From an uncultured Spartobacteria bacterium (lineage in GTDB: Bacteria; Verrucomicrobiota; Verrucomicrobiia; Chthoniobacterales; JAATET01), in NCBI GenBank assembly GCA_937901895.1, contig CALGTD010000043.1:1-43869 (forward strand): DNA of 43,869 bases, in the 5' to 3' direction. The translations under genes were made by a program, and so were the position numbers. The notes under the pieces are model-generated. The model was not told the DNA's origin, did not search any database, and saw nothing but the letters and a program-made list of their open reading frames with translations. Positions 15,304 through 24,662 of this stretch are shown in pieces (position 1 is the first letter of the stretch; every line of letters begins with the position of its first letter).

Positions 15304-17622
15304 ATGAGTCCATCCGTTTCCATCATCGAAATTCTCGTAGAGCGACTCCGCGCCACCGCCAAAGGTTACCATCCCGGTGCCGAAGAAGCGCCAGTGGCCA
15401 TTCTTTGGACCGATCCGGAGGGGGCGTGGAAACCGGTGGTGTCCCAATTGAAGGAGCTCATGCCGGAGCTTCTGATGCTCGGCGAGTATGCGCCGAGGGA
15501 GCGCACGGGGCCGGTGATCTGGTTGAAGTGTGCGATTGCCAACGCGATCGAGGAAGTCTCCATCCCCTCCGGATTCGTCCCGGTTCTCTATCTTCCCGGA
15601 GTCGCAAGACACCAACTCCGCTCGACGGACCAATGCCCATGGGAATTTCAGCCTTTGGTCGAGCTGCTGTATCGCGGAACGATTTGGACGCACCCAAACG
15701 GACGTGACTGGACTCTCGAAGCTTTTTTCCAATCAAAAGAGGGGCTGGGTTTGGAGATGGCGGGCGACGAGAAAACGAAGGAGTCACTCGGTGCCGCAAT
15801 CGGCATCGTAGTGAAGACGTCGCTCGAGCGGTTGCGAAGCAGAGGACGACTGGAGGCGGCCGACTTCGACGAAATCGTCGTCGGGGATACGCCGCGCGAT
15901 TTGCTTGCGTGGATCGGATCGCCCGAAGCGGTCCGCAAGGACTGGGGTGAAGAGCGATGGCATGCCTTTCGTTCGCGTTGCCGGGACCAGTATGGTTTTG
16001 ATCCCGGGAAGGAGGATCCTCTCTTCGCTGCGGAAAAACTTGGACGCAGAGAATCCGAGCCGTGGCAACAGCTCTGGAACCGCTTCTGCGAAGCGCCTGC
16101 CATCTATCACGGAGTAAAGAAAACGCTCGACCAGGCCCAACCCCGCGATGTGCTTGCTCTCGAACCGGAAACGTGGCCCGCCGAAAACGAGAGGCAGGAA
16201 AACGCCCTGCGCACAACCTTGGAGAAACTGGAGCAGAAGGCTCCGCATGACGCGCGCCAGGAATTTTACGATCTGGAAAAGGAGCATGGGCGGCGGCGCG
16301 ACTGGGTGTGGGCGCGTCTCGGCGAAGCGCCACTCGCGATCAGCATGGGGCCGCTGCAACAGTTGGCCGAAGCCACCCGCACGATTCCCTCGTATGAAAA
16401 GCCGGATGAGTGGGTCTCGTGGTATGTCGAGCAGGGTTGGAAGGTGGATGCCGCTGCAGTGGCTGCGATGAGGACGCTGGAGCGGCCGACCGATGAGCCG
16501 GCTCTGCACGCAGCGATTCGATCCGTTTACGCACCCTGGCTGGATGAGGTGGCGCGCCATTACCAGACCGCGGTCGCCAAACATGGCTACGTGTTCCCGG
16601 CGGGAGAAACCGCAACCGAAGGAGAATGCCTGATCTTCGTCGATGGCCTCCGCTACGACCTTGGCCGGGAACTGGCGGAGCGGATGGAAGAGGCCGGGGC
16701 GAGTGTAGCCTGTTCGACACGCCTGGCCGCGCTGCCAACTGTGACCCCAACGGCGAAGCCGGCCGTGTCGCCGATCGCGGCGAAATGTCGCGGGGAAAAA
16801 CTGCCCGCTGAGTTCAAGCCAAACGGCCCCGATGGCGGTGAGCTCAGCTCTTATTCCTTCAACAAGCAGATCGAGGCTACCGGTTACCAACTCCTGAAGG
16901 AAGGCGGACCGCTGGCACCCGCTTCGCCTTCAGCCCGTGGGTGGATCGAAATCGGACGCATCGACAGCCGAGGCCACGACCTCGGCGCGGAGCTGGCGGG
17001 CATGCTTCAAGGGGAATTGGAACGAATGGTTACCTTGGTGGAGGCATTGCTCTCCGCCGGCTGGAACGCTGTAAAAATCGTCACCGATCACGGCTGGCTG
17101 CTCTTGCCGAAGGGATTGGCGAAATACGATCTCCCGGGCTTTTTGGTGAAAAGCCGGTGGTCACGCTGTGCAGCCCTCAAAGGACAGAGCACGCCGGACG
17201 TGCAAACGGTGCCCTGGCGGTGGAATGAAGCCGAACATGTGGCGATCGCTCCGGGCGCCACGACTTTCCGAAAGGGCGAGGCTTATGCCCATGGCGGCCT
17301 GACGCTACAGGAGTGCGTAACCCCGGTGCTCCAGGTGGGCGGTAACACAGTAGCCGACGATGTCGTGCGCATCGTTGCCGTGCGCTGGAAACGCATGCGT
17401 TGCGCAGTGGAATTGTCCTCTGCCAAGCCCGGACTCCGTGCGCACATCGAACTGGCGGACAATCACTCGCAGGTTTCGCCCACCAAGGAAGTCGAATCCG
17501 ACGGACAGGTATCGCTCCTGGTAACGGATGAAGACCTCCTCGGACAAACCGTCCTTGTGGTGATCACCGACACCTCCGGCCGCGTGGTTGCCAAAGCCGA
17601 TACCCGAATCGGCGAAGAATGA
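15304..17622 (+). CDS. pglZ: BREX phosphatase-fold protein PglZ (short, type B-like)
   Basis: The 772-residue protein carries the PglZ domain of the alkaline-phosphatase superfamily. LIFVDGLRYDLG lies near residues 443-454, with the nucleophile-region Asp at about 447. IDSRGHDLG lies near 556, and KIVTDHGWLLLP near 591-602 provides the metal-binding D-H pair. The N-terminal 400 residues are mixed, with Trp-rich helices. PglZ is a core BREX protein believed to regulate PglX; some homologues have phosphodiesterase or nuclease activity. The length and sequence resemble what is called PglZ type B in BREX-1, which I recall rather than tested. brxL starts 18 nt downstream. Confidence 0.9.
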   Translation: MSPSVSIIEILVERLRATAKGYHPGAEEAPVAILWTDPEGAWKPVVSQLKELMPELLMLGEYAPRERTGPVIWLKCAIANAIEEVSIPSGFVPVLYLPGVARHQLRSTDQCPWEFQPLVELLYRGTIWTHPNGRDWTLEAFFQSKEGLGLEMAGDEKTKESLGAAIGIVVKTSLERLRSRGRLEAADFDEIVVGDTPRDLLAWIGSPEAVRKDWGEERWHAFRSRCRDQYGFDPGKEDPLFAAEKLGRRESEPWQQLWNRFCEAPAIYHGVKKTLDQAQPRDVLALEPETWPAENERQENALRTTLEKLEQKAPHDARQEFYDLEKEHGRRRDWVWARLGEAPLAISMGPLQQLAEATRTIPSYEKPDEWVSWYVEQGWKVDAAAVAAMRTLERPTDEPALHAAIRSVYAPWLDEVARHYQTAVAKHGYVFPAGETATEGECLIFVDGLRYDLGRELAERMEEAGASVACSTRLAALPTVTPTAKPAVSPIAAKCRGEKLPAEFKPNGPDGGELSSYSFNKQIEATGYQLLKEGGPLAPASPSARGWIEIGRIDSRGHDLGAELAGMLQGELERMVTLVEALLSAGWNAVKIVTDHGWLLLPKGLAKYDLPGFLVKSRWSRCAALKGQSTPDVQTVPWRWNEAEHVAIAPGATTFRKGEAYAHGGLTLQECVTPVLQVGGNTVADDVVRIVAVRWKRMRCAVELSSAKPGLRAHIELADNHSQVSPTKEVESDGQVSLLVTDEDLLGQTVLVVITDTSGRVVAKADTRIGEE

Positions 17623-17640
17623 TCAAAGAAAGAAACTCCC

Positions 17641-19689
17641 ATGGAACTTGATACTCTCGATCAACTGGCGGCTCACCCCTTCGACGGCTATCTCGTCCGC
17701 AAGGATCTCGTGCGCAAATATGCCCGGCACTACCCGGTGCCGACTTATGTGGTGGAATTTCTGCTCGGTCGTTACTGCGCCTCGACGAACGACGACGAAA
17801 TTCGCGAAGGCCTCAAGATTGTGGAGCAACAGCTCGAAAATCGCACGGTGCGAACGGGCAGCGAGGAGCTGTTTAAATCGAAGGCTCGAAACGATGGCTG
17901 CGTGAAGGTCATCGACATCGTGAAAGCCCGGCTGGATGCGAGAAACGACTGCTATCTGGCTGAACTGCCGAGTCTCGCGCTGCGCGACGTGCGGGTATCG
18001 GACCGCTTTGTCGACGAGCATGAGCGGATGCTGACCGACGGCTTCTATGCCGAGATTACACTCGGTTACGACGCCGTGATCGCCCAGCAACGAAACGGCC
18101 GGCCGTTCTACATCGAAGGGCTGCGTCCCATCCAGCTCTCGAGCGCCAACGCGCTCAATACGCTCAAGGCCGGACGGGCGGTCTTCACGACGGATCAGTG
18201 GATCGCCTTTCTTATCCGCTCCGTGGGACTCGAGCCCTCCGAGATGGATGCCCGAGCCAAAATGGTGACGCTCCTTCGCATGGTGCCCTTCGTTGAACCG
18301 AACTACAATCTGGTGGAACTCGGCCCTCGCGGCACCGGAAAAAGCCACCTGTTCCAGCAGATTTCCCCCTACTCCCACCTGATCTCCGGAGGAAAGGCGA
18401 CGGTCGCGAAAATGTTCGTGAATAATGCCAGCGGACAACGCGGTCTCGTTTGCCTCTACGACGTCGTATGCTTCGACGAAGTGTCGGGCATCTCCTTCGA
18501 CCAGAAGGACGGTGTGAACATCATGAAAGGTTACATGGCCTCGGGGGAGTTCAGCCGCGGAAAGGAAAGCATTCGTGCCCAAGGCAGCATCGTGATGGTC
18601 GGCAACTTCGACGTGGATGTGACGCAGCAACAGCGCATCGGTCACCTGCTCAGCCCTCTGCCGCCCGAGATGCGGGACGACACGGCGTTTCACGACCGAA
18701 TCCATGCGTTCGCTCCGGGGTGGGATTTCCCGAAGCTGAACCCGAACGTTCATCTTACGAATCACTTTGGTCTGGTGAGCGATTTCCTGAGCGAATGCTG
18801 GACCCAGCTGCGCGGCTCCAGTCGCGTGAACGTCCTGCAGGGTCGGGTGCGTTTCGGTGGTGCGCTGAGCGGACGGGACATCGAAGCCGTGAGCAAGACC
18901 ATCAGCGGACTCGCCAAGCTTCTCTCTCCGGATCCGTCCGTCACCATTTCTGACGAGGATCTGGAGCGAATCGTGCGCATCGCTTTGGAGTGCAGGCGGC
19001 GGGTCAAGGAACAGCAGCGCAAATGCCTCAAGAGCGAGTTCCGAAACACACATTTCAGCTTCCATCTCGGTAACGATGAAGTGGAGAAGTTTGTCTCCAC
19101 GCCCGAGCTGCATAGCGATGACGCCATAGAATCCGATCCGCTTCCACCGGGTCAGGTTTGGGCCATCGGACCGGGCACCGGAGAAGCAGGTCCCGGTTTA
19201 TATCGCGTGGAGGCCACATCAGGACCGGGCAGCGGCGTTCGCATTCTGAATTCACCGACACCACCGGCGTTTCGCGAAAGCGTGAAGGTGGGCGAGCAAA
19301 ACCTCTACGCCCGGGCGAAGGAACTTGTGGGTGATCGTGATCCTCGCAGCCACGAGTTCTCCATCCAGATGCGGGCGTTCGACAACGACCGTTCGGGTCA
19401 CGGCCTCGGGCTCGCCACTTTGGTGGCCCTGACCGGCTCGTTGCTCGAGAAAAATACCAAAGGCGGATTGGTCATCGTGGGACAACTCAATCTAGGCGGG
19501 TCCATCGAGATGATTCCCAATCCCGTGAGCATCGCAGAAATCGCCGCTGAGAAAAAAGCCACCGTTCTGCTCATGCCAGTCGCCACTCGCCGTCAGTTGA
19601 ACGACCTGCCCGACGACATCTGGACGAAACTCCGCATCGAGTTCTATGCCGACCCGGTTGATGGGGTCTTCAAGGCCTTAGTGGAATAA
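17641..19689 (+). CDS. brxL: BREX Lon-like AAA+ protein BrxL
   Basis: The 682-residue protein matches the usual length of type 1 BrxL. An N-terminal domain precedes the AAA+ core, with Walker A GPRGTGKSH at 228-236, Walker B VVCFDEVSG at 275-283 and a sensor-like VMVGNFDV near 318. The C-terminal Lon-like domain has RSGHGLGLATLVALTG with candidate Ser585, and AAEKKATVLLMP with candidate Lys638/639. BrxL homologues form ring-shaped DNA-binding assemblies and are needed for phage exclusion but not for methylation. It is the last gene of the operon. Its presence assigns the system to type 1. No terminator was found immediately after the stop. Confidence 0.94.
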   Translation: MELDTLDQLAAHPFDGYLVRKDLVRKYARHYPVPTYVVEFLLGRYCASTNDDEIREGLKIVEQQLENRTVRTGSEELFKSKARNDGCVKVIDIVKARLDARNDCYLAELPSLALRDVRVSDRFVDEHERMLTDGFYAEITLGYDAVIAQQRNGRPFYIEGLRPIQLSSANALNTLKAGRAVFTTDQWIAFLIRSVGLEPSEMDARAKMVTLLRMVPFVEPNYNLVELGPRGTGKSHLFQQISPYSHLISGGKATVAKMFVNNASGQRGLVCLYDVVCFDEVSGISFDQKDGVNIMKGYMASGEFSRGKESIRAQGSIVMVGNFDVDVTQQQRIGHLLSPLPPEMRDDTAFHDRIHAFAPGWDFPKLNPNVHLTNHFGLVSDFLSECWTQLRGSSRVNVLQGRVRFGGALSGRDIEAVSKTISGLAKLLSPDPSVTISDEDLERIVRIALECRRRVKEQQRKCLKSEFRNTHFSFHLGNDEVEKFVSTPELHSDDAIESDPLPPGQVWAIGPGTGEAGPGLYRVEATSGPGSGVRILNSPTPPAFRESVKVGEQNLYARAKELVGDRDPRSHEFSIQMRAFDNDRSGHGLGLATLVALTGSLLEKNTKGGLVIVGQLNLGGSIEMIPNPVSIAEIAAEKKATVLLMPVATRRQLNDLPDDIWTKLRIEFYADPVDGVFKALVE

Positions 19690-19781
19690 TTCGTGAAGCC
19701 GTTCACAAAGCGCGCAAAGAAACGGAAGCCTCCCACCGCCGCCACAATCCGCAATCCGACTTCCGAAATCCACATTCCTTA

Positions 19782-19809
19782 GATGAGTCTCGCGCAACGG
19801 TCGCAAAGG
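19782..19809. repeat. Direct repeat A, right copy
   Basis: This is the partner of 6132-6161. It contains the same 17-bp core CGCAACGGTCGCAAAGG, and 27 of 28 aligned positions match after allowing a 2-base gap. It lies 93 nt after brxL in a 435-bp non-coding stretch (19690-20124). That stretch also contains acaaagcgcgcaaag and ttccgaaatcca, both typical of dispersed intergenic filler. Confidence 0.65.
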
Positions 19810-19832
19810 GCGCGGGAGGTTGCCCGTTGCCC

Positions 19833-19863
19833 GTTGCGGGTTGCCGCGCTCGACGCTCGCCCC
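19833..19863. repeat. Direct repeat B, right copy
   Basis: This is the partner of 6048-6078 (28 of 31 identical, same orientation). On this side repeat A comes before repeat B, whereas on the left B comes before A. The four copies therefore do not form one simple target-site duplication. Confidence 0.6.
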
Positions 19864-20058
19864 TCCGGCATTTCCGCCAGGGCGAAAATTTTTTTATGCC
19901 TCTCCACCTCTGTAAAATGCGCCCGCCGACAGCTCCGCCGAAAAATAACTTCTTGCTTAAATTCCAGAGCCGTCTCTAGTGGCGGTGTCGATGCGCCCTT
20001 AACCGGGCATGATAGATTGCTAGTTGGTTTCTTTACGGCGAAGGCCGCGAACGTGTCA

Positions 20059-20093
20059 GTGGCGATAATAATCCGATAACCGGAGTCAGCCAC
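20059..20093 (+). promoter_or_regulatory. Structured leader upstream of RRM gene
   Basis: GTGGC at 20059-20063 pairs with GCCAC at 20089-20093. Nested inside, TCCG (20072-20075) pairs with CGGA (20081-20084), leaving asymmetric internal loops. A second imperfect palindrome, CGAAGTGCACCTCG, follows about 20 nt before the ATG. This is not a riboswitch class I recognise. RRM genes that respond to cold often have long structured leaders, so a temperature- or protein-controlled leader is a plausible inference. Confidence 0.3.
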
Positions 20094-20124
20094 GCGAAGT
20101 GCACCTCGATTCAGAAAGAACCAA

Positions 20125-20430
20125 ATGAACAACAAACTCTACGTCGGCAATCTTGCCTTCGGCACCACCGAAAACGACCTCAACGAACTCTTCTCCAGCG
20201 CGGGAACCGTGCGTGAGGCCACTGTCATCACCGACCGGGACACCGGCAATTCCCGCGGATTCGGATTCGTGGTGATGGGCAACGCCCATGAGGCCGAGGT
20301 GGCCATCAACCAGTTCAACGATCGCGATTTTCAGGGCCGCAACCTGGCCGTGAACATTGCCCGTGAACGCGAGGCACGTCCGGCCGGCAACGGTCACAAT
20401 CGCGACCGTCGTCCCGCCCGCCGCTTCTAA
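20125..20430 (+). CDS. RRM-type RNA-binding protein
   Basis: The 101-residue protein is one RNA-recognition motif plus a short basic tail. RNP2 is KLYVGNLAF at residues 4-12, and RNP1 is RGFGFVVM at about 48-55. The C-terminus (RPAGNGHNRDRRPARRF) is Arg/Gly/Asn-rich. Such small bacterial RRM proteins bind single-stranded RNA and are often cold-induced, acting like RNA chaperones in the cytoplasm. The gene has its own terminator at 20437-20469 and a leader of up to 400 nt. The desaturase gene that follows suits a cold-response neighbourhood. Confidence 0.93.
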   Translation: MNNKLYVGNLAFGTTENDLNELFSSAGTVREATVITDRDTGNSRGFGFVVMGNAHEAEVAINQFNDRDFQGRNLAVNIAREREARPAGNGHNRDRRPARRF

Positions 20431-20436
20431 TTCCGC

Positions 20437-20469
20437 AAGCGCCTCCGGCTTTTGCGGCCGGGGGCGCTT
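20437..20469 (+). terminator. Terminator hairpin after RRM gene
   Basis: A 13-bp stem (AAGCGCCTCCGGC with its complement, one G-T pair) encloses a 7-nt loop and begins 7 nt after the RRM stop codon. The trailing sequence, TTTCCCTCTCCC, is pyrimidine-rich rather than a pure T-run, so termination strength is uncertain. Confidence 0.7.
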
Positions 20470-20501
20470 TCCCTCTCCCGTTCCTCCCCGGAACCTGTTC
20501 C

Positions 20502-21632
20502 ATGAAAAACATCCATTGGCTGAACACGGTCTTTCTGTTCGGCACCTTTCTCACGACGCTCATCGGCGTCCCCGCCTATCTCTGGCACTTCGGGTTCGAT
20601 CCCTTCCAGCTCGTCCTCTTTCTTTTCTTTTTCATCGCCACCGGCCTGAGCATCACGCTCGGCTACCACCGGCTCTTCTCGCACCTCACCTTCCAGGCGG
20701 CCACGCCCGTGCGGTTGTTCACGCTGCTCTTCGGAGCGGCGGCGTTCGAGGATTCCGCGTTGAGATGGTGCGCGGACCATCGTCGCCATCACAAGCATGT
20801 CGATCACGACGACGATCCCTACGATATCAACAAGGGATTCTGGCATGCCCACATTGGCTGGCTGCTCTTCCGTCATGGCCCGGATACCCCGCTGACCTGG
20901 GTGCGTGATCTGCAAAAGGACCGCCTCGCCTGCTGGCAGCATCGTTACTACCTGGCGCTGGCGCTCGGAGTCGGATTCGTGCTGCCCACCCTCATCGGCT
21001 TCCTGTGGGGCGGCTGGGTTTCAGCACTCGGTGCCTTCCTCATCGCCGGAGTGGCGCGCGTCGTCTTCGTGCACCACATGACGTTTTGCATCAACTCCCT
21101 CTGCCACTGGACCGGCAAACGCCCGTATTCCACAAAGTGCTCGGCGCGCGACAGCTTCCTGATGGCGCTCTTCACCTTCGGCGAGGGCTACCACAACTAT
21201 CACCACGAGTTTCAGCACGACTACCGCAACGGCGTGAAGCCCTGGCAGTGGGATCCCACAAAGTGGACGATCCGCATCCTGCAGGCCACCGGTCTTGTGC
21301 GAAATCTGCGCACCGTCCCGCGCGCAAAGATCCTGCAGGCCGAAGTGACCGAGCAACGCCGGCAGCTCGCCGCGAAGCTGGAGTCCCATCCCGCCGCAGG
21401 CGGCGCATTCTCCGGCATGCTCGACTCCGCACATGCGGCCTTCGACCACGCGCTGGAAAAATGGATGAACCTCCACACCGAATGGCAGAAGCTCCGCGAC
21501 CGGCAGGTCGAGGCTTCACGCGCGTATCGCGCCAACCTTCAGCGCCAGCTCCGCGAGACCGGCAGGCAGCTCTCCGAGACGTTCCGTCAATGGAAGCACG
21601 CGTGCTCGATGATCGAGTCCGCCTGCGCCTGA
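20502..21632 (+). CDS. Membrane fatty acid (acyl-CoA) desaturase
   Basis: The 376-residue membrane protein has the three histidine boxes of the Delta9-type desaturase family: HRLFSH at 56-61, HRRHHKH at 93-99 and HNYHH at 231-235. Hydrophobic segments lie near residues 7-25, 35-55, 150-170 and 172-192. It introduces a double bond into acyl chains at a di-iron centre and so raises membrane fluidity. The last 100 or so residues, after residue 270, are a charged helical or coiled-coil extension (LRDRQVEASRAYRANLQRQL). The catalytic core ends earlier. It is convergent with gadB, only 9 nt apart. Confidence 0.93.
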   Translation: MKNIHWLNTVFLFGTFLTTLIGVPAYLWHFGFDPFQLVLFLFFFIATGLSITLGYHRLFSHLTFQAATPVRLFTLLFGAAAFEDSALRWCADHRRHHKHVDHDDDPYDINKGFWHAHIGWLLFRHGPDTPLTWVRDLQKDRLACWQHRYYLALALGVGFVLPTLIGFLWGGWVSALGAFLIAGVARVVFVHHMTFCINSLCHWTGKRPYSTKCSARDSFLMALFTFGEGYHNYHHEFQHDYRNGVKPWQWDPTKWTIRILQATGLVRNLRTVPRAKILQAEVTEQRRQLAAKLESHPAAGGAFSGMLDSAHAAFDHALEKWMNLHTEWQKLRDRQVEASRAYRANLQRQLRETGRQLSETFRQWKHACSMIESACA

Positions 21633-21641
21633 CCGCGAACG

Positions 21642-23039
21642 TCAGTGGTGAAAGCCGGAGGCCTCCGCCTCTCCCAGCGGATTTTGCACGGGATGTTTCC
21701 CGAAATGCGCGAGCGCCTGCTCGATGTCTCTCATCAGCAATGACGCGAGATCCCGGCTCACCCCGTGGCGGACAAGGATCCGCTGCACCGCGAGGGTCTC
21801 GCACTTCGGCGGGAGGGTATAGGCGGGCACCTGCCAGCCACGCACCCGCAGCCGGTCCGCGAGATCGAAGAGGGTGAATCCCGGGTCGGCACCGTCGCGG
21901 ATCTTCCAGCTCAGTGCGGGGATGCCCGTTGCCGCGTCGCCACCGTAGATCATCTCGAACGGACCGAGGGCGGCGATCCGGTCGGAGAGCCACGCGGCCG
22001 TTTCGTAACACGCCGTGTGGACCTTGCGGTAACCTTCCCGGCCGAGGCGCAGGAAGTTGTAATACTGCGCGACAACCTGACCGCCGGGGCGTGAGAAATT
22101 CAGCGACAGGTCGCGCATGTTGCCGCCGAGATAGTTCACCCAGAAGATGAGATCCTCGGGAAGATCGGTGCTCTCGCGCCAGACCACCCAGCCCACGCCA
22201 AGCGGAGCGAGTCCGAACTTGTGGCCCGAGGCATTGATGGATTTCACGCGCGGCAGCCGGAAATCCCACGCGAGTTCCGGCGCGCAGAACGGCGCGAGAA
22301 AGCCGCCGCTGGCCCCGTCGACGTGGATCGGAATGTCGAGGCCGGTGCGCCTCTCGTAATCGTCCAGCGCGGCGGCCACCGCGGCCACGGGCTCGTATTG
22401 CCCCGTGAAGGTCACCCCGAGCGTGGGCACAACGCCGATCGTATTCTCATCACAGCGGGAAAGCACCTCGTCAGGCGTCATGAGCAGGCGGCCCGGCTCC
22501 ATGGGAATCTCGCGATGCTCGACGCCCCAGTAGCGCGTGAATTTGTGCCAGCAGACCTGCACGGGACCGGTCACGAGATTCGGACGGTCGGTCGACTTTC
22601 CGGCCGCCCTTTGCCGCGCCTCCCATCGGCGCTTCATCGCCATTCCACCCAGCATCGCCGCCTCACTGGATCCGATCGTGGAGCAACCGATGGGATTGCC
22701 GTCCGCGGGCGCGTTCCAGAGATGCGCGATCATCTGCACGCAGCGCGCCTCGATCTCGGCGGTCTGCGGGTATTCGTCCTTGTCCTCGATGTTCTTCGCG
22801 AGGCACTCGTCCATCAAACGATGCACCTCGGGCTCGGACCACGTCTGGCAGAACGTGGCGAGATTCTGTCGGGCATTCCCATCGAGCATGAGTTCGTCGT
22901 GCACGACGGCGTAGACGTGCCGGGGATCGTGCTCGCTGTCGGGAATACGATATTTCGGAAGGCTGACGCTGAGATCGGAGGAGGCGTAGACCTCGTCGTT
23001 GATTCTGTCTTGAACGGAACGTTTGTCGTGAAGAGCCAT
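21642..23039 (-). CDS. gadB: Glutamate decarboxylase, PLP-dependent
   Basis: From ATG 23039 the protein is 465 residues, almost identical in length to E. coli GadB. The PLP lysine is K274 in SINASGHKFGL, and HVDGASGGFLAPF (239-251) provides the cofactor Asp. The N-terminus resembles the acid-sensing helix of GadB. The protein ends SGFHH, placing His at 464-465, where E. coli has the His that shuts the enzyme at neutral pH. It converts glutamate to GABA, consuming a proton in acid resistance. No gadC antiporter gene is adjacent. A TATCAT-like -10 box lies upstream, but its -35 is poor. The frame extension beyond 23039 is not supported. Confidence 0.95.
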   Translation of the reverse strand: MALHDKRSVQDRINDEVYASSDLSVSLPKYRIPDSEHDPRHVYAVVHDELMLDGNARQNLATFCQTWSEPEVHRLMDECLAKNIEDKDEYPQTAEIEARCVQMIAHLWNAPADGNPIGCSTIGSSEAAMLGGMAMKRRWEARQRAAGKSTDRPNLVTGPVQVCWHKFTRYWGVEHREIPMEPGRLLMTPDEVLSRCDENTIGVVPTLGVTFTGQYEPVAAVAAALDDYERRTGLDIPIHVDGASGGFLAPFCAPELAWDFRLPRVKSINASGHKFGLAPLGVGWVVWRESTDLPEDLIFWVNYLGGNMRDLSLNFSRPGGQVVAQYYNFLRLGREGYRKVHTACYETAAWLSDRIAALGPFEMIYGGDAATGIPALSWKIRDGADPGFTLFDLADRLRVRGWQVPAYTLPPKCETLAVQRILVRHGVSRDLASLLMRDIEQALAHFGKHPVQNPLGEAEASGFHH

Positions 23040-23118
23040 GGGGAATGGGTCGCTCCGAGGATGATAGGCCCTGCATCCGGCGCGAGAAAGCCGAACCGTC
23101 CACGGAAACGCGGACACG

Positions 23119-23152
23119 AAAAAGCCCCGGCCGGAGAGACCCGACCGGGGCT
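23119..23152 (-). terminator. Rho-independent terminator after superoxide dismutase
   Basis: On the minus strand an 8-bp GC stem (AGCCCCGG / CCGGGGCT, at 23145-23152 and 23123-23130) is followed by TTTTTC. It lies 24 nt past the sodA stop codon and separates it from gadB. Confidence 0.85.
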
Positions 23153-23175
23153 GGAGATTCGGAAGTGCGCCTGTC

Positions 23176-23802
<627 letters not shown>

Positions 23803-23918
23803 GGTCTTGATGAGTTTGGTTTGGAGTTTCCACGCTAGGTCAGCGCCGGGTTCGATCAAGTGCGGAGTTTGACCGCCGCCGCCGGAGAAGAGATCGCGGG
23901 CCGTGGCCCGTCCGGACG

Positions 23919-24662
23919 TCAGAGCTTTCGGCCGATGGCCAGCGCCTTGCGGCGGCACTTCTCCCGGCGCTTCGCGAGCTTCCTGCGATCGGACTTCGAC
24001 AGGTCGTCCAGCGCGTCCATCGCAAGTGTGAGGTCGTGCTCCCTGCCGAGAATTCCGCTGAGCGCCTTTGCCGGCTCCACCATGGCGGCGGCCTCGTCCC
24101 GCAGCGCGCCAAGCGCCTCGCTCTGATACCACAGGTCTTTCACACGCTTGCGCCAGCGGTGGAAATCCTCCGCCGCTCCGGACTTTCGCGCGCGCTTCCC
24201 CGACTTGCGAACGCGGCGACGCGTCCGCTTCCATTGCGTGCGGAGCGCAGAGGCTTCGAGTTCGTGCAGGTCGAGATCGCGAGTGTATTGCTCCAGCGTC
24301 GTCGCGATCTTCACGAGCACGTCCCGGTGAACCTCGGGCGCCGGGTCCGGGTTCCCCGCGTCCTTTCCAAGGACCTCTCCCGCGATCGCGGCCACAACCA
24401 CCTGATCCCGCGCAGCGGAAAGGGCGTGCTTCATCTCCGCGATCGAACGGCCCAGCTTTTCGCGCCGGCTCGCACCGATGACGGGCTTCGCGAGCCTCAG
24501 GAGGGCGCGAAACTTCTTCATCCCGGTGCGGATCGCGTGCGTCCGCACCTTGAAATCCCCGTCGAGTCCTTCCGCATCGCGCAGGGCCTGCACCGCGAGG
24601 TCGTTCAGAACGCGATGCAATCCGGCGCCGGGAGGATCTCCGGCTGGAATGCAGAGGCTCAC
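23919..24662 (-). CDS. CHAD domain protein
   Basis: The 247-residue all-helical, very basic protein has the CHAD pattern. Examples are VRTHAIRTGMKKFRALLRL near residues 39-57, and DFHRWRKRVKDLWYQSEAL near 166-184, whose conserved His, Arg and Lys line a phosphate-binding surface. CHAD domains bind inorganic polyphosphate. There is no CYTH triphosphatase domain attached, so this is a stand-alone binder. The GTG start at 24662 overlaps the hslO stop (GTGA), so the two are translationally coupled. The last 25 residues are Lys/Arg-rich. Confidence 0.88.
   Translation of the reverse strand: MSLCIPAGDPPGAGLHRVLNDLAVQALRDAEGLDGDFKVRTHAIRTGMKKFRALLRLAKPVIGASRREKLGRSIAEMKHALSAARDQVVVAAIAGEVLGKDAGNPDPAPEVHRDVLVKIATTLEQYTRDLDLHELEASALRTQWKRTRRRVRKSGKRARKSGAAEDFHRWRKRVKDLWYQSEALGALRDEAAAMVEPAKALSGILGREHDLTLAMDALDDLSKSDRRKLAKRREKCRRKALAIGRKL

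Noticed and set aside
17623..19113. 496-codon minus-strand frame opposite brxL
   Set aside because: brxL has intact Walker and Lon-like motifs on the plus strand; the antisense frame has none.
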